Below are positions 6,135 to 14,343 of a stretch of DNA of 64,000 nt, piece by piece. The notes below the pieces were generated by a model. The model searched no databases. It had not been told where the DNA came from and saw only the letters and a list, made by a program, of their open reading frames with translations. The DNA comes from a virus, in IMG/VR virus record IMGVR_UViG_3300021961_000024, positions 1 through 64,000 of that record, one strand, 5' to 3'. How positions within the stretch are numbered: position 1 is the first letter of the stretch; every line of letters starts with the position of its first letter. The position numbers and the translations under genes are program-made.

Positions 6135-6365
6135 ATGATTGAGAGTAAGTTTATGAATCGAGCCACCTTTACTAAAATGGTGGAAGAAGCAGTCTTTAAG
6201 AAAAAACTTTCGTACATCGATGCGGTCGTGCACGTGTGCGAACATTATGGAATTGACCCAGAGGATTCTAAAAAGTTTATTTCCCCCGTGGTCAAGGAAA
6301 AACTCGAAGGTGAGGCGATCAGGTTAAACCTACTGCCTCGACAAAATACTTTGATGTTCGAGTAA
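6135..6365 (+). CDS. 33: gp33-like late-transcription coactivator
   Basis: A 76-aa protein (MIESKFMNRATFTKMVEEAV...). The pattern FTKMVEEAVFKKKLSYIDAVVHVCEHYGIDPED...ISPVVKEKLEGEA...NLLP matches the short gp33 accessory proteins I recall from T4-like cyanophages. T4 gp33 binds the RNA polymerase beta flap and links it to the gp45 clamp at late promoters. Position just before gp32 also fits T4 synteny (33 lies close to 32). It is shorter than T4 gp33 (112 aa). The initiator could also be Met-7. TATAAATA at 6128-6135 overlaps its ATG. Confidence 0.6.
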   Translation: MIESKFMNRATFTKMVEEAVFKKKLSYIDAVVHVCEHYGIDPEDSKKFISPVVKEKLEGEAIRLNLLPRQNTLMFE

Positions 6366-6373
6366 CTTTGTTA

Positions 6374-6402
6374 TGTACAAACCAAAATATATCTGATATA
6401 AT
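6374..6402 (+). promoter_or_regulatory. Promoter for gp32: TGTACA, 17 bp, TATAAT
   Basis: TGTACA (6374-6379), a 17-bp spacer and a perfect TATAAT (6397-6402) lie 37 bp upstream of the gp32 start. There is no G-tract here, unlike the other early-type promoters in this window. Confidence 0.65.
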
Positions 6403-6438
6403 ACAGTTCTATAATTCAGTAATACGGAGAAAATACAC

Positions 6439-7377
6439 ATGTCATTTGCAGATCTTAAAAGTCGTCGTCAATCGTCTATCTCGAAACTTACCGCAGCAGC
6501 CGAAGCAGTTGGTGGTGGTGAAAAGAAAAGCTACACAGACGACCGAATCTGGAAATTCCAGCGTGACAAACAAGGTAATGGTTACGCTGTCCTTCGCTTC
6601 CTTCCTGCTGCGGAAGGTAACGAGCTTCCATGGAACCGATTCTGGGACCATGGCTTCCAAGGACCTACTGGTCAGTGGTACATCGAAAACTCCCTTACAT
6701 CTCTTGGTCAAGAAGATCCAGTTGGTCAGCTGAACGCTCGCCTTTGGAATTCTGGACATGAGGCTGATAAGGAAAAAGCACGTAAGCAGAAACGTCGACT
6801 ACACTATGTGGCTAACGTTCTGGTTGTTAGCGATCCTGCTAATCCCCAGAATGAAGGTCGTGTGATGATCTATCAGTTTGGTAAAAAGATCTTCGATAAA
6901 CTCATGGATGCAATGAAGCCTGAGTTTCAAGATGAAGAGCCTTTGAACCCATTTGATTTTTGGTCCGGCGCGGACTTTAAACTAAAGGCTCGTGTCGTCG
7001 ATGGTTGGGTGAACTATGATAAGTCGGAGTTTGCTGCACCTCGTGCCCTATCCGAAGATGACGAAGAACTAGAGCGTATCTACAATAAGCTCCACGATCT
7101 TCGTGAGTTTACTGATCCCAAGAAGTATAAGTCATATGACGAACTTAAGTCTCGCCTAATGACCGTACTGGGTGAAGAAGCAAATGGTGGTACTGCTACT
7201 ATGCGGCAAGAAGCACAGCTTGGTAATCAAGCAGCTGCTCCTAGCTACCGTGCAGAAGACGTCGAATTGGATGATGATATTCCTTACGATCGTTTTAATA
7301 GTAACGACACCGCATCGAAAGAGCCAGCTGAAGAAGAGGATACGCTATCCTATTTTGCTAAGCTGGCTGCCGGTTAA
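6439..7377 (+). CDS. 32: gp32 single-stranded DNA-binding protein
   Basis: A 312-aa protein, close to T4 gp32 (301 aa). The basic N-terminus LKSRRQSSISKL (residues 6-17) corresponds to the cooperativity domain; the core carries GNGYAVLRFLP, GQWYIENS, VANVLVVSDPANPQNEGRV and YQFGKKIFDKL as in gp32; the C-terminal 40 residues are acidic, ending LSYFAKLAAG. The cysteines of the T4 zinc subdomain (T4 CPVCQ) are replaced (DPVGQ at 93-97; the whole protein has no Cys), so it should fold without zinc. It coats ssDNA in replication, recombination and repair. Strong GGAGAAA site. Its TAA shares bases with the stop of the convergent tape-measure gene. Confidence 0.95.
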   Translation: MSFADLKSRRQSSISKLTAAAEAVGGGEKKSYTDDRIWKFQRDKQGNGYAVLRFLPAAEGNELPWNRFWDHGFQGPTGQWYIENSLTSLGQEDPVGQLNARLWNSGHEADKEKARKQKRRLHYVANVLVVSDPANPQNEGRVMIYQFGKKIFDKLMDAMKPEFQDEEPLNPFDFWSGADFKLKARVVDGWVNYDKSEFAAPRALSEDDEELERIYNKLHDLREFTDPKKYKSYDELKSRLMTVLGEEANGGTATMRQEAQLGNQAAAPSYRAEDVELDDDIPYDRFNSNDTASKEPAEEEDTLSYFAKLAAG

Positions 7378-8831
7378 CGAGTATAACCGTACATCCCTCC
7401 GCCAGGAATTCCTCGATACATTCGGTTAAATCTATTATCGATAGTATCACCCATAGGAACTTTCGGAGCTTCAACATTAACAACTGGGGCGGGAGCTGGC
7501 TGGCTTCCGCCCTGAACTATTACTACATTACCGCTACCACCTTCTTCAGAAAGCATACTACCTGCAGTTTCTCTAACGGAAGAAGGTAATACAGATAAAT
7601 CATTATTTTCAGTTACTAATCTGGACAGTTCTACTATTCTATTAAAAGTATTTTGATCAACTTGGAACCCTTCAGGACCTTCAGCCATAATCTCTTCCGT
7701 GCTCATACCCTGTAATACATGGTCTTTAATACGATTAGAAAGGAGGTTGTATTCAGTAGCTAGATTTATAAGCCCAGCTTCTCCTCCAAGTCTAAAATCA
7801 GTTAAAGCTCTGATTATTGTATTATAGTTTTCATCGTCTACCCCATAATTCTCTGCCACCATATTCGCTGCATTATATGCGGTATCCCGTACGGGCGCCA
7901 GATATTCTTGGTTTTGTAATTTCAGATATCCTTCTTGCACTACCTGCGTAAAAGCTTCTTGCGCAGAAGGATCCCCTGCTTGAGCAGCCGCCGCTATTTC
8001 TGAAAATTTATCTCTTTCAGTAGGAGTCATGCCTTCTAGTGCCGCATCTACTGCTTGAGGTGCAGTAATTCCGGGTGTTAATTCAATCGGCATTGAAGAA
8101 ATCGCATTTCGTTGTTCGGGAGTTAATCTAGGAGCTAGAAAATCAGATGCAGATGTGGATGGGTCAGCGCCCATGGCGGCCAAAGTATCATTAACATCTC
8201 TTTCAAATTCAGCACGTTTTTCATCCATCCAATTAGTCAATGCTTGGGCTGCGCCATATGCAAATCCTGCAATAGAACCCACAACTATGCCAGGAGGACC
8301 GAATATGGATCCGAGAGCCCCCCCTTTTGTAGTCCATTCTGCAACGTCACCCAATGACTCATTTCCCGTTAATTCCGTAAGAAAATCTCCAAGTTCCTCT
8401 GCTGCAAAATATGCGACACCGGCGGCTAATCCTCTTGATGCAAATCCCAATGCCCTAGCCGCACCTGCTCGGGATAGCATTCCTGCGCCAAGACCTCCAA
8501 GTGCACCAGAAATAAAAGAAGAAGCCGCTCCACCACCAGCGCCTGAAGCCGATGCGGGGATAGCAGTATCATTCGGAATAAAAGATCCGCTTGCAGCAGT
8601 AGTTTTTGATTCCAATCTGGTTTCAAGATCGTCTAAATTAGATACCAATGCTTCTAAGATTTTATCTGAAACCTCGTTTAGTCGATTTAATTGTTCGACC
8701 ATCTCGCCAGTTCCTTCAGTGATCCTTTGAGATTTAATATTTAAAATACTTAATTGCGTAACAATAAAATCGCTCGCATCAAAGGCGCCCTTCGAAGCAG
8801 AAAGTGAGGTATTTAGTGCGGATAAGCTCAT
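7374..8831 (-). CDS. Putative tail tape-measure protein (gp29-like position)
   Basis: A 485-aa protein. The N-terminus is helical (heptad-like, residues 15-75), residues 90-210 are Gly/Ala-rich and hydrophobic (SFISGALGGLGAGMLSRAG, IFGPPGIVVGSIAGFAYGAA), the rest is helical and acidic, and the tail is Pro/Gly-rich. I call it a tape measure mainly from position: in tailed phages the frameshifting chaperone gene sits directly between tube and tape measure, as here. At 485 aa it would be shorter than T4 gp29 (590 aa), implying a shorter tail. Its ATG overlaps the stop of the frameshift extension (ATGA, 8828-8831). A different inner tail or hub protein is the alternative. Confidence 0.6.
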   Translation of the reverse strand: MSLSALNTSLSASKGAFDASDFIVTQLSILNIKSQRITEGTGEMVEQLNRLNEVSDKILEALVSNLDDLETRLESKTTAASGSFIPNDTAIPASASGAGGGAASSFISGALGGLGAGMLSRAGAARALGFASRGLAAGVAYFAAEELGDFLTELTGNESLGDVAEWTTKGGALGSIFGPPGIVVGSIAGFAYGAAQALTNWMDEKRAEFERDVNDTLAAMGADPSTSASDFLAPRLTPEQRNAISSMPIELTPGITAPQAVDAALEGMTPTERDKFSEIAAAAQAGDPSAQEAFTQVVQEGYLKLQNQEYLAPVRDTAYNAANMVAENYGVDDENYNTIIRALTDFRLGGEAGLINLATEYNLLSNRIKDHVLQGMSTEEIMAEGPEGFQVDQNTFNRIVELSRLVTENNDLSVLPSSVRETAGSMLSEEGGSGNVVIVQGGSQPAPAPVVNVEAPKVPMGDTIDNRFNRMYRGIPGGGMYGYTR

Positions 8832-9004
8832 TTGTTAGCCTTTGCTTTTTTCTCTTCTAGATGCTGTAATAGCAAGCCGACATAAATGTCTCTTTCATAG
8901 GGTAGCATATTATCCAGTTCAGTTAGACTGTATTTGTGGTGCTGCATTAATGCGAAATTGGTCTTATAATGATTGAGGAGATTATCATTACTTGACCAAA
9001 TTAA
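8828..9004 (-). CDS. -1 frame extension of the tail-assembly chaperone (58 aa)
   Basis: This frame has no ATG near its beginning and no ribosome-binding site, yet is open from the poly-T slip site to a TGA that overlaps the tape-measure start. The first residues after slippage are LIWSSNDNLLNHYKTNFALM and the end is LEEKKAKANK. It is a helical, charged segment like the T part of lambda gpGT. It is read only if ribosomes slip by -1 at 9004-9010, giving a 293-aa fusion with the upstream chaperone. An internal ATG (Met-20) could in principle start a shorter product, but it has no good Shine-Dalgarno. Confidence 0.75.
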   Translation of the reverse strand, partial: LIWSSNDNLLNHYKTNFALMQHHKYSLTELDNMLPYERDIYVGLLLQHLEEKKAKANK

Positions 9005-9010
9005 AAAAAA
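8958..9010 (-). promoter_or_regulatory. Programmed -1 ribosomal frameshift signal
   Basis: On the minus strand the zero frame reads CAT TTT TTT TAA. The heptamer T-TTT-TTT (9010-9004) is a canonical -1 slippery site just before the stop. Four bases on, TTGGTC (8999-8994) pairs with GACCAA (8963-8958), and inside it TAATGAT (8990-8984) pairs with ATCATTA (8973-8967), separated by a symmetric 3x3 internal loop and closed by a 10-base loop. A slippery heptamer, short spacer and 13-bp two-part stem are the standard parts of a -1 signal. Confidence 0.8.
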
Positions 9011-9708
9011 TGTTTAGCTTCTTTCACTTCGTAATGATTATCGTGCGAACACGAGATACATCTAAAATCAATATTATAAATTAATTTAGGGCGATCCTCG
9101 ACAAACTTATGAATCTCTTTAAACTGTTGTTCATTTAAAGATTCTACGAAGTTAACAACATCTTCAAATTTCTCCTCTGATACATCAATAACTTCATCAC
9201 TGGTGTATATTAATTTGATTGAATGCGCAATAGTTTTAATTACCTTTTCATGACGTTGTACTGTATTCATTAGATCTTCATCATCGATCAATTGTAAAAA
9301 TGATGGGATTTTTAATTCTACTGAGATGCTCTCGTCTAATTTAATTTTTTTATTAGCCTCTTTTTGTTCACTAATTACCGAATCTATATTTACAGATACT
9401 TCATTTGAGGTATTGCACTTAGAACATTTTACTTTTAGATTTGCTTCTTCTCCTGACGATTTAGAACGAATCTTAGTAAACATATATTCAAGATCGTACA
9501 TTGTCAGTTTACTAATATCCGCTTGATCGCCAATACAAGCTTGTACTGTTTCAGCGATTGCTTTATATCCATGCTTTTTGTCTTCCGACTGAAAAGCTGT
9601 TAGAAGCACTTTTTCTTCTTTTACCTTATAGGGCCGGAAACGAATCTCCTTACCCGTTGAAGGAATAACTAAGTCATATTTTGGGGTATCGTTTAACGTA
9701 GGAATCAT
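9001..9708 (-). CDS. Tail-assembly chaperone / gp26-like protein (short form)
   Basis: A 235-aa protein, zero-frame product. It has a strand-rich N-terminus (KYDLVIPSTGKEIRFRPYKV), then helices, with two cysteine pairs, CSKC at 95-98 and CISC at 217-220, that could form one zinc site. T4-like phages carry gp26-type baseplate hub/chaperone proteins of this size (T4 gp26, 208 aa). By position between the tube-family protein and the tape measure it corresponds to lambda gpG. Its ATG overlaps the preceding stop. It ends in AKHFF at the frameshift site, so a longer form with 58 extra residues is expected at low frequency. Confidence 0.7.
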   Translation of the reverse strand: MIPTLNDTPKYDLVIPSTGKEIRFRPYKVKEEKVLLTAFQSEDKKHGYKAIAETVQACIGDQADISKLTMYDLEYMFTKIRSKSSGEEANLKVKCSKCNTSNEVSVNIDSVISEQKEANKKIKLDESISVELKIPSFLQLIDDEDLMNTVQRHEKVIKTIAHSIKLIYTSDEVIDVSEEKFEDVVNFVESLNEQQFKEIHKFVEDRPKLIYNIDFRCISCSHDNHYEVKEAKHFF

Positions 9709-10283
9709 TCTTCAATCCATCTCTTATATGATAATTGTACACTCAATTCAGTAGGCTCACCACTAGCGTCATTAAATTGAATAGCATTGACAGTGGTTGG
9801 ATAAGCCTTTAAAAGTTTAATTTTATGTTTCCTCTCTCCATCCATTCCTAGTTGGATGATAGAAACATCTTGAACGTATTCGTCTCTAAATTTGGGGAAA
9901 TGCGCGCCGGGACCATTAGACACAACGGCTGACTGTTGCCAAGCTTCAAAATAAGATTTAATAAAATAGTTTTCAGTTAATTGGAAACTTAATCCGACAT
10001 CATCAGAGGCATACCCGTATGCAATTTTATTATAGGTTAGGCCGACACGACGATCAACACTTAAAATCTGTTTACCTGGCATATTTGTTGCACGACAATA
10101 TATTGAAAATATATTTGCGACTTGTTCGGCGTTTTGATCAAAAAGTGCAGAAGTCGTATTGGTTCCTGGAATAAGAGTCCCAAACGCAAGATTAGGTAAG
10201 TTAATCATAAATCGGTTTTGTTTAGCGAAACCACCATCTGCTTTCGCTTGCGCCAATAAAGTATCTACACTAAATGTTGGCAT
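9705..10283 (-). CDS. gp19-family tail-tube / tube-initiator protein (gp54-like)
   Basis: A 192-aa protein of the gp19 tube fold: NRFMINLPNLAF near the N-terminus, CRATNMPGKQILSVDRR in the loop after the first strands, GYASDDVGLSFQLTENYFIKSYFEAWQ, and a final strand pair PTTVNAIQFNDASGEPTELSVQLSYKRW. The T4 tube protein gp19 and the baseplate tube initiators gp48 and gp54 share this fold; this copy lies apart from the main tube/sheath genes, so an initiator (gp54-like) is most likely. It starts at ATG 10283, which is also the last base of the preceding stop. Confidence 0.8.
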   Translation of the reverse strand: MPTFSVDTLLAQAKADGGFAKQNRFMINLPNLAFGTLIPGTNTTSALFDQNAEQVANIFSIYCRATNMPGKQILSVDRRVGLTYNKIAYGYASDDVGLSFQLTENYFIKSYFEAWQQSAVVSNGPGAHFPKFRDEYVQDVSIIQLGMDGERKHKIKLLKAYPTTVNAIQFNDASGEPTELSVQLSYKRWIEE

Positions 10284-10867
10284 TAGACTGCTCTCCTAGA
10301 ATCTCTATATACCTTACTCTCCGAAGCTTTCTTAAACTGTGCGGTCGGTAAGAAAGTTGCGATCTCCCACTCGGGCGGCGGCACGTACGCGAACCTACTT
10401 TTTACTTGGTTACTTAAATAGTGTTTAAAGCAGGGCTTAAAGTACTTCAACTTGCTAGATCCTTGTAGCAGCTCATAATTTGCGGCCATACGTGTTGTCT
10501 CATCGAACTTTTTATTGTTTATGTTATCCATCAATCCATCGAGCATTTTAGCGCGTAGGGTCGGTGGAAGATAATGTAAATTCAAACCATGGAACCCACC
10601 AGGTGCTGGACCTACCAGAACTACAAGAGGAAACGTATCATAATATGGCAATGTGTCTTTGTGTTTAGGATCATAAAAATACATATACATTGAACCAGGT
10701 TTAAAAGAACTAACCTGCTTCAAAGGATCTTGCCGCATTAAAGATTCATTACTAAAACCAGTCATGGCACCGGCTTTCTTACGAAACCATTCGATAGATT
10801 GCTTGGTGCGAGGTTGAATACCTTTTCGAAAGGCTTCTAACTCTAACTGTTGGAAGATATTATCCAT
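10283..10867 (-). CDS. Virion protein, possibly gp2-like DNA-end protector
   Basis: A 194-aa protein with the distinctive core LPYYDTFPLVVLVGPAPGGFHGLNLHYLPPTLRAKMLD, which I associate with T4-like phage proteins annotated as DNA end protector (gp2). T4 order 2-4-53 partly supports this: gp4 is directly upstream here and gp53 lies across the divergent junction. No nuclease or binding motif is visible, so the name rests on memory of the family. Part of the gene (10366-10395) is an unusually GC-rich patch coding FAYVPPPEW. Confidence 0.5.
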   Translation of the reverse strand: MDNIFQQLELEAFRKGIQPRTKQSIEWFRKKAGAMTGFSNESLMRQDPLKQVSSFKPGSMYMYFYDPKHKDTLPYYDTFPLVVLVGPAPGGFHGLNLHYLPPTLRAKMLDGLMDNINNKKFDETTRMAANYELLQGSSKLKYFKPCFKHYLSNQVKSRFAYVPPPEWEIATFLPTAQFKKASESKVYRDSRRAV

Positions 10868-10876
10868 TTATAATTC

Positions 10877-11371
10877 CTAAGACTTCTTCCTTTTATTTAT
10901 GTTATTTTTCAGAGGTTTTAACGCTGGAAGTTTTTGCTGTTTCATAATACCTATAGCTCTTAATGTATCTTCTGTCCACACTTCAAACTTCCATCCACGA
11001 TCTTCCGCATATTCTTTTGCAGCTGCCCATTTGTTTTGATTCTTGACAAAGGTAAAAGATTCTTCAAGATAACGTTTAGTACGTCTGCCTTTGAATTCCG
11101 GGGGTAGAGTTTCTTTCTTTGGTTTAATTTCTACTAAAACAGTTTTATCTTCAAACTGTATAAGTAAATCGACAAAGTATCTGTGATAGCGTTTATCGAC
11201 ATCATAGAAATACGGAATAACAACCTCTTCACTAACCCAGGACTTAACACTGCTATTCGTATCGCACCACATAAAGCATTGCTTTTCCCATAGGGATCGA
11301 TAGACAATACCATTCGGATTGCCTTTGTACTTCTGTTTATTTTTTAACGTGTATATACCTGAATAAGCCAT
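10877..11371 (-). CDS. 4: gp4 head-completion nuclease (TnsA/PD-(D/E)XK-like)
   Basis: A protein of about 164 aa. MAYSGIYTLKNKQKYKGNPNGIVYRSLWEKQCFMWCD is the characteristic gp4 opening; RYFVDLLI...VLVEIKPKKE supplies the Asp and Glu-x-Lys of a PD-(D/E)XK nuclease core related to the TnsA end-cleaving subunit. In T4 gp4 (50/65) acts in head completion, thought to trim the DNA end before tail joining. I chose the internal Met (11371) because the family begins MAY; ATG 11383 is four codons upstream. First gene of the minus-strand block, diverging from gp48. Confidence 0.85.
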   Translation of the reverse strand: MAYSGIYTLKNKQKYKGNPNGIVYRSLWEKQCFMWCDTNSSVKSWVSEEVVIPYFYDVDKRYHRYFVDLLIQFEDKTVLVEIKPKKETLPPEFKGRRTKRYLEESFTFVKNQNKWAAAKEYAEDRGWKFEVWTEDTLRAIGIMKQQKLPALKPLKNNINKRKKS

Positions 11372-11380
11372 AAATTTGTA

Positions 11381-11388
11381 CATAAATA
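11381..11388 (+). promoter_or_regulatory. Late promoter candidate for gp48-gp53-hub genes (CATAAATA)
   Basis: CATAAATA on the plus strand lies 36 bp before the gp48 ATG, a normal distance for a late -10 element. It overlaps the upstream alternative ATG of the divergent gp4 gene. Confidence 0.55.
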
Positions 11389-11405
11389 ATTAGAAAGATT
11401 TTAAC

Positions 11406-11413
11406 TATTTATT
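11406..11413 (-). promoter_or_regulatory. Possible minus-strand late promoter (AATAAATA)
   Basis: On the minus strand AATAAATA, one base from TATAAATA, lies 35 bp upstream of the gp4 Met at 11371. With the plus element at 11381 it would make a pair of back-to-back late promoters, each inside the other gene's leader. Confidence 0.35.
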
Positions 11414-11423
11414 GGATAAAATA

Positions 11424-12281
11424 ATGCCATCTTTTCCGCTACATTTCAATGAAGATAATTTAGGTAACTCTAGAATTACCTTCACTAGAACTCGGGCTTT
11501 GCCAAATAGGTCGGCGTCGAGGGCCATTGGGCTAGCAAGCGATCCTGGTACTGGAAGAAGATTAGTGGCTGATGGCGATAGTATTACTATGTATGTTCCT
11601 CAGGGTCTAGTTTTTCCAGATGGCGCTTCTTATTCGAATACTGATCTTGGTTTAATTGGGGCAGCCGCCGGGGCATTTGCCAGAGGAACAGCAGGAGAAG
11701 ATTTAGCAGCTACCGTGCAGAATATTACATCAGAAGACGTAAGATCAATGCTTGCAAGAGGTCTTGTAACTTCAGGAGCTTCATTGGTAGGTAATGCGAT
11801 TGGTCAAATATTTGGATCGGGAGCTCCTGGAGCAGCAATCGGGGGTTTAGGCGTTCAAAATGGCATTAACTTTGGGGTTGGACGTATCTTTAACCCAAAT
11901 ACTAAATCATTGTTCCAGGGCGTAAACATTAGAGGTTTCACGTTCCAATTCCAAATGATCCCTCAAAGTAAAGAAGAGGCTGATGAAGTTGCTTCTATTG
12001 TTAAAGCTTTCCGCGCAGGAGTTTATCCTGAAAGAACCACCGATAGTATTACTGTGAAATATCCTCCTAAGTGGATAATCAGAATTGATCCAGGTCCAGA
12101 TCAAACTGATTCTCAGCACGTAATTAAGTTTAAACCGGCTTTTTTAATTAATGCTAGTACCTCATATAATCCAGGATCTCAAATGTATCACAGTGGCGGT
12201 GCACCAGTAGAAACAACTATCACTATTAGTTTCTCAGAAGCAGAAACTTTGGATCAACAAGATATTGCGGATGGATTCTAA
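11424..12281 (+). CDS. 48: gp48 baseplate tail-tube cap
   Basis: A 285-aa protein. The C-terminal half, FTFQFQMIPQSKEEADEVASIVKAFRAGVYPE then KYPPKWIIRIDP... and INASTSYNPGSQMYHSGGAPVETTITISFSE, is the gp48 tube-like domain that caps the hub and nucleates the tail tube. The N-terminal half has a Gly/Ala-rich helical insert (residues about 75-140). ATG 11424 is used; the longer reading needs TTG at 11412. The ribosome-binding site is weak. The stop overlaps the gp53 ATG. Confidence 0.85.
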   Translation: MPSFPLHFNEDNLGNSRITFTRTRALPNRSASRAIGLASDPGTGRRLVADGDSITMYVPQGLVFPDGASYSNTDLGLIGAAAGAFARGTAGEDLAATVQNITSEDVRSMLARGLVTSGASLVGNAIGQIFGSGAPGAAIGGLGVQNGINFGVGRIFNPNTKSLFQGVNIRGFTFQFQMIPQSKEEADEVASIVKAFRAGVYPERTTDSITVKYPPKWIIRIDPGPDQTDSQHVIKFKPAFLINASTSYNPGSQMYHSGGAPVETTITISFSEAETLDQQDIADGF

Positions 12282-12994
12282 TGCCTTATTTTCCTAATTT
12301 CCCAACAGTTAATTATAAATTTGGAAATGAGACATATGATGTTTTATTTCCAAATCTTGCAGCTTATTCTAATATTCTTGATGAAGTAAAAAAGTCAAAT
12401 GTATTTTATAGCAAATACTATATTAAGGAAGGTATGAGACCAGATCACGTCTCATATGAATTATACGGTACACCAGATTATCATTGGACCTTCTATCTTT
12501 TAAACGACCATATCCGGGAACAAGGTTGGCCGCTTGATCATTCTAATCTTGAAAAAAAGATTAACGAAAACTTTCCAAATACGGTATTAGTTACTCATGA
12601 TGCAATTCACAATAAATTCAAAGTCGGTCAAACCATTACGGGATTATCATCTGAAACCACTGGAACTGTTATTAAACGTAATCTTGATTTAGGTCAGATC
12701 TGGATTTCTGGTACAAAAACATTTACTGCCGGTGAGCTTTTAGAAGATGCTAATGGGGAATTTATTACATTGCACTCATATTCATCTGAAAGAGAAGCAG
12801 CAATTTATTATGTAGATGCCGATGAAGTACAGACAGATATCGATCCATTTACAGGTCCCGGCGAATTGCTAACTAAGGTTTCTTATGCTAATTACATGGA
12901 AAATAATAACGAAGATCATCGCAATATGATTATATTAAAGCCATCTAATATTTCTCAGTTGGTAGCTCAATTTAAGAAAATTATGAGAGAATAA
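12281..12994 (+). CDS. 53: gp53 baseplate wedge protein
   Basis: A 237-aa protein. RPDHVSYELYGTPDYHWTFYLLNDHIREQGWPL (about residues 50-83) is the LysM-like gp53 signature. gp53 closes the wedge onto the hub in T4 (196 aa); this one is longer, with a beta insert around residues 110-170 (FKVGQTITGLSSETTGTVI). It starts at a TAATG overlap with gp48 and precedes the hub gene by two bases. Confidence 0.88.
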   Translation: MPYFPNFPTVNYKFGNETYDVLFPNLAAYSNILDEVKKSNVFYSKYYIKEGMRPDHVSYELYGTPDYHWTFYLLNDHIREQGWPLDHSNLEKKINENFPNTVLVTHDAIHNKFKVGQTITGLSSETTGTVIKRNLDLGQIWISGTKTFTAGELLEDANGEFITLHSYSSEREAAIYYVDADEVQTDIDPFTGPGELLTKVSYANYMENNNEDHRNMIILKPSNISQLVAQFKKIMRE

Positions 12995-12996
12995 TA

Positions 12997-14343
12997 ATGG
13001 CAGAATTCGTTCAGACGCCTTATACTTTTAAATATGAAACCGCCCGATTAACAGCTGATCGAGGTGGTGAATTGAATTTAATTGACGCTATTTTAGAATT
13101 GAATATCTATGAATCCATATCTTCTAACTATCTTACTGGTGAAATTATTATTGCTGATACCGTCAATATTAACGAGATTGTAAATTGGCAGGGTACTGAA
13201 AAGCTTGAAATCAGAATTAATAACGGGGTTGATGAAGAAAATGAATTCCATAAAAATTTTGTGGTTATTCAAATTAACGAATCAAGAAAAGGTACTGATG
13301 CCTCTGCGGTATATGTCCTACAATTAGTAGAAGATATCTATTTTAAGAGCGCTATAGAACTTAGTAATAAATCTTATGTGGGTCAACCGCATGAAATGAT
13401 TTCCCAGATTCTATCAGATTCTAAATTAGAAAAAACGTTAGATGTATTATCTAATCCAGTGCAGTCTAGGTTTAGATATATTACCCCGAATATCCCACCT
13501 TTAGAAGCCGTAGAAAATATTTCCTTGGTCTGCACTGATGAGGATGGACTTCCTTACTATTGCTATTCAGAATTAGGATCCGATAAACTTGTACTAAAAT
13601 CATTGGGGGAAATCCTCGAAGATCGCCCACATGGTAAAATCGGATTTACTTTTAGACAGCAAAAAACTGGTAAGCAGGATGCTATTTCATTAAATATTTC
13701 TTCTAGAATTATTGAAGATTACAACCATTATAATTCAGTAAACATTTTAAGACAATCTGAAAACGGTGCAATTGGTTCTGATTGGACATTCTTAAATTTA
13801 AATCAATTTTCTACAAATGATAAACATCATTCTATTGTTGAAAAGATTCCTTTATTACAAAAGCATTTACCGCGAAATCAACAAACAGTTTTATACGATG
13901 AATTAGCTTTTGATGGAATGCATAATAAAAAAAGTGCCAGAATTGTTTATCCTTATCTAAGTAATCTTTATAGTGATTACGAGTTTAATATTAATGACGT
14001 AGATGATCAAGATGGATACAATAGAAGATCCACCTCTCATGCATTTAGATCGTTACTTTCTAAAGATCCTATTGATGTTAAAATCCCAGGATATCATTTC
14101 TGGCCTAAGGATCAAAAGGGTAAAAGTATCGGTCATGTTATACCATTAGTTTTCTATAACAACTATGTAGATGCTGATGTTGATAATTCTGGTCCAGAAA
14201 CTACTATAGATAAAAAAATGTCGGGTGAACATATTATTACGCATTGTCGACACCATTTCAATCGCAATCGGTATGATGTATATTTGACATGTACAAAATT
14301 CTCTAGCGGTTCGAACGTAGATCCGGAGACAGTAGGACCATGA
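12997..14343 (+). CDS. gp27-like baseplate hub protein
   Basis: A 448-aa protein. It opens with a beta-barrel module (GGELNLIDAILELNIYESISSNYLTGEIIIADTVNI) typical of gp27/gpD hub rings, followed by QLVEDIYFKSAIELSNKSYVGQPHEMI and DEDGLPYYCYSEL in the second ring domain. In T4 gp27 (391 aa) forms the trimeric torus to which the gp5 spike binds; the next gene here is the gp5-like OB protein (overlap ATGA at 14340). Confidence 0.8.
   Translation: MAEFVQTPYTFKYETARLTADRGGELNLIDAILELNIYESISSNYLTGEIIIADTVNINEIVNWQGTEKLEIRINNGVDEENEFHKNFVVIQINESRKGTDASAVYVLQLVEDIYFKSAIELSNKSYVGQPHEMISQILSDSKLEKTLDVLSNPVQSRFRYITPNIPPLEAVENISLVCTDEDGLPYYCYSELGSDKLVLKSLGEILEDRPHGKIGFTFRQQKTGKQDAISLNISSRIIEDYNHYNSVNILRQSENGAIGSDWTFLNLNQFSTNDKHHSIVEKIPLLQKHLPRNQQTVLYDELAFDGMHNKKSARIVYPYLSNLYSDYEFNINDVDDQDGYNRRSTSHAFRSLLSKDPIDVKIPGYHFWPKDQKGKSIGHVIPLVFYNNYVDADVDNSGPETTIDKKMSGEHIITHCRHHFNRNRYDVYLTCTKFSSGSNVDPETVGP

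Noticed and set aside
6128-6135. TATAAATA overlapping the gp33-like ATG
   Set aside because: It could be a late promoter for gp32, but it overlaps the start codon of the first gene and gp32 has its own better-placed promoter; undecided, so not listed.
6442-6759. 105-aa minus-strand ORF and 121-aa plus ORF (6368-6733) over gp32
   Set aside because: Both are alternative-frame shadows of gp32, whose homology fills the interval.
8155-8730. 191-aa ORF on the plus strand opposite the tape-measure gene
   Set aside because: A shadow of the Gly/Ala/Pro-rich minus-strand gene; no ribosome-binding site and low-complexity composition.
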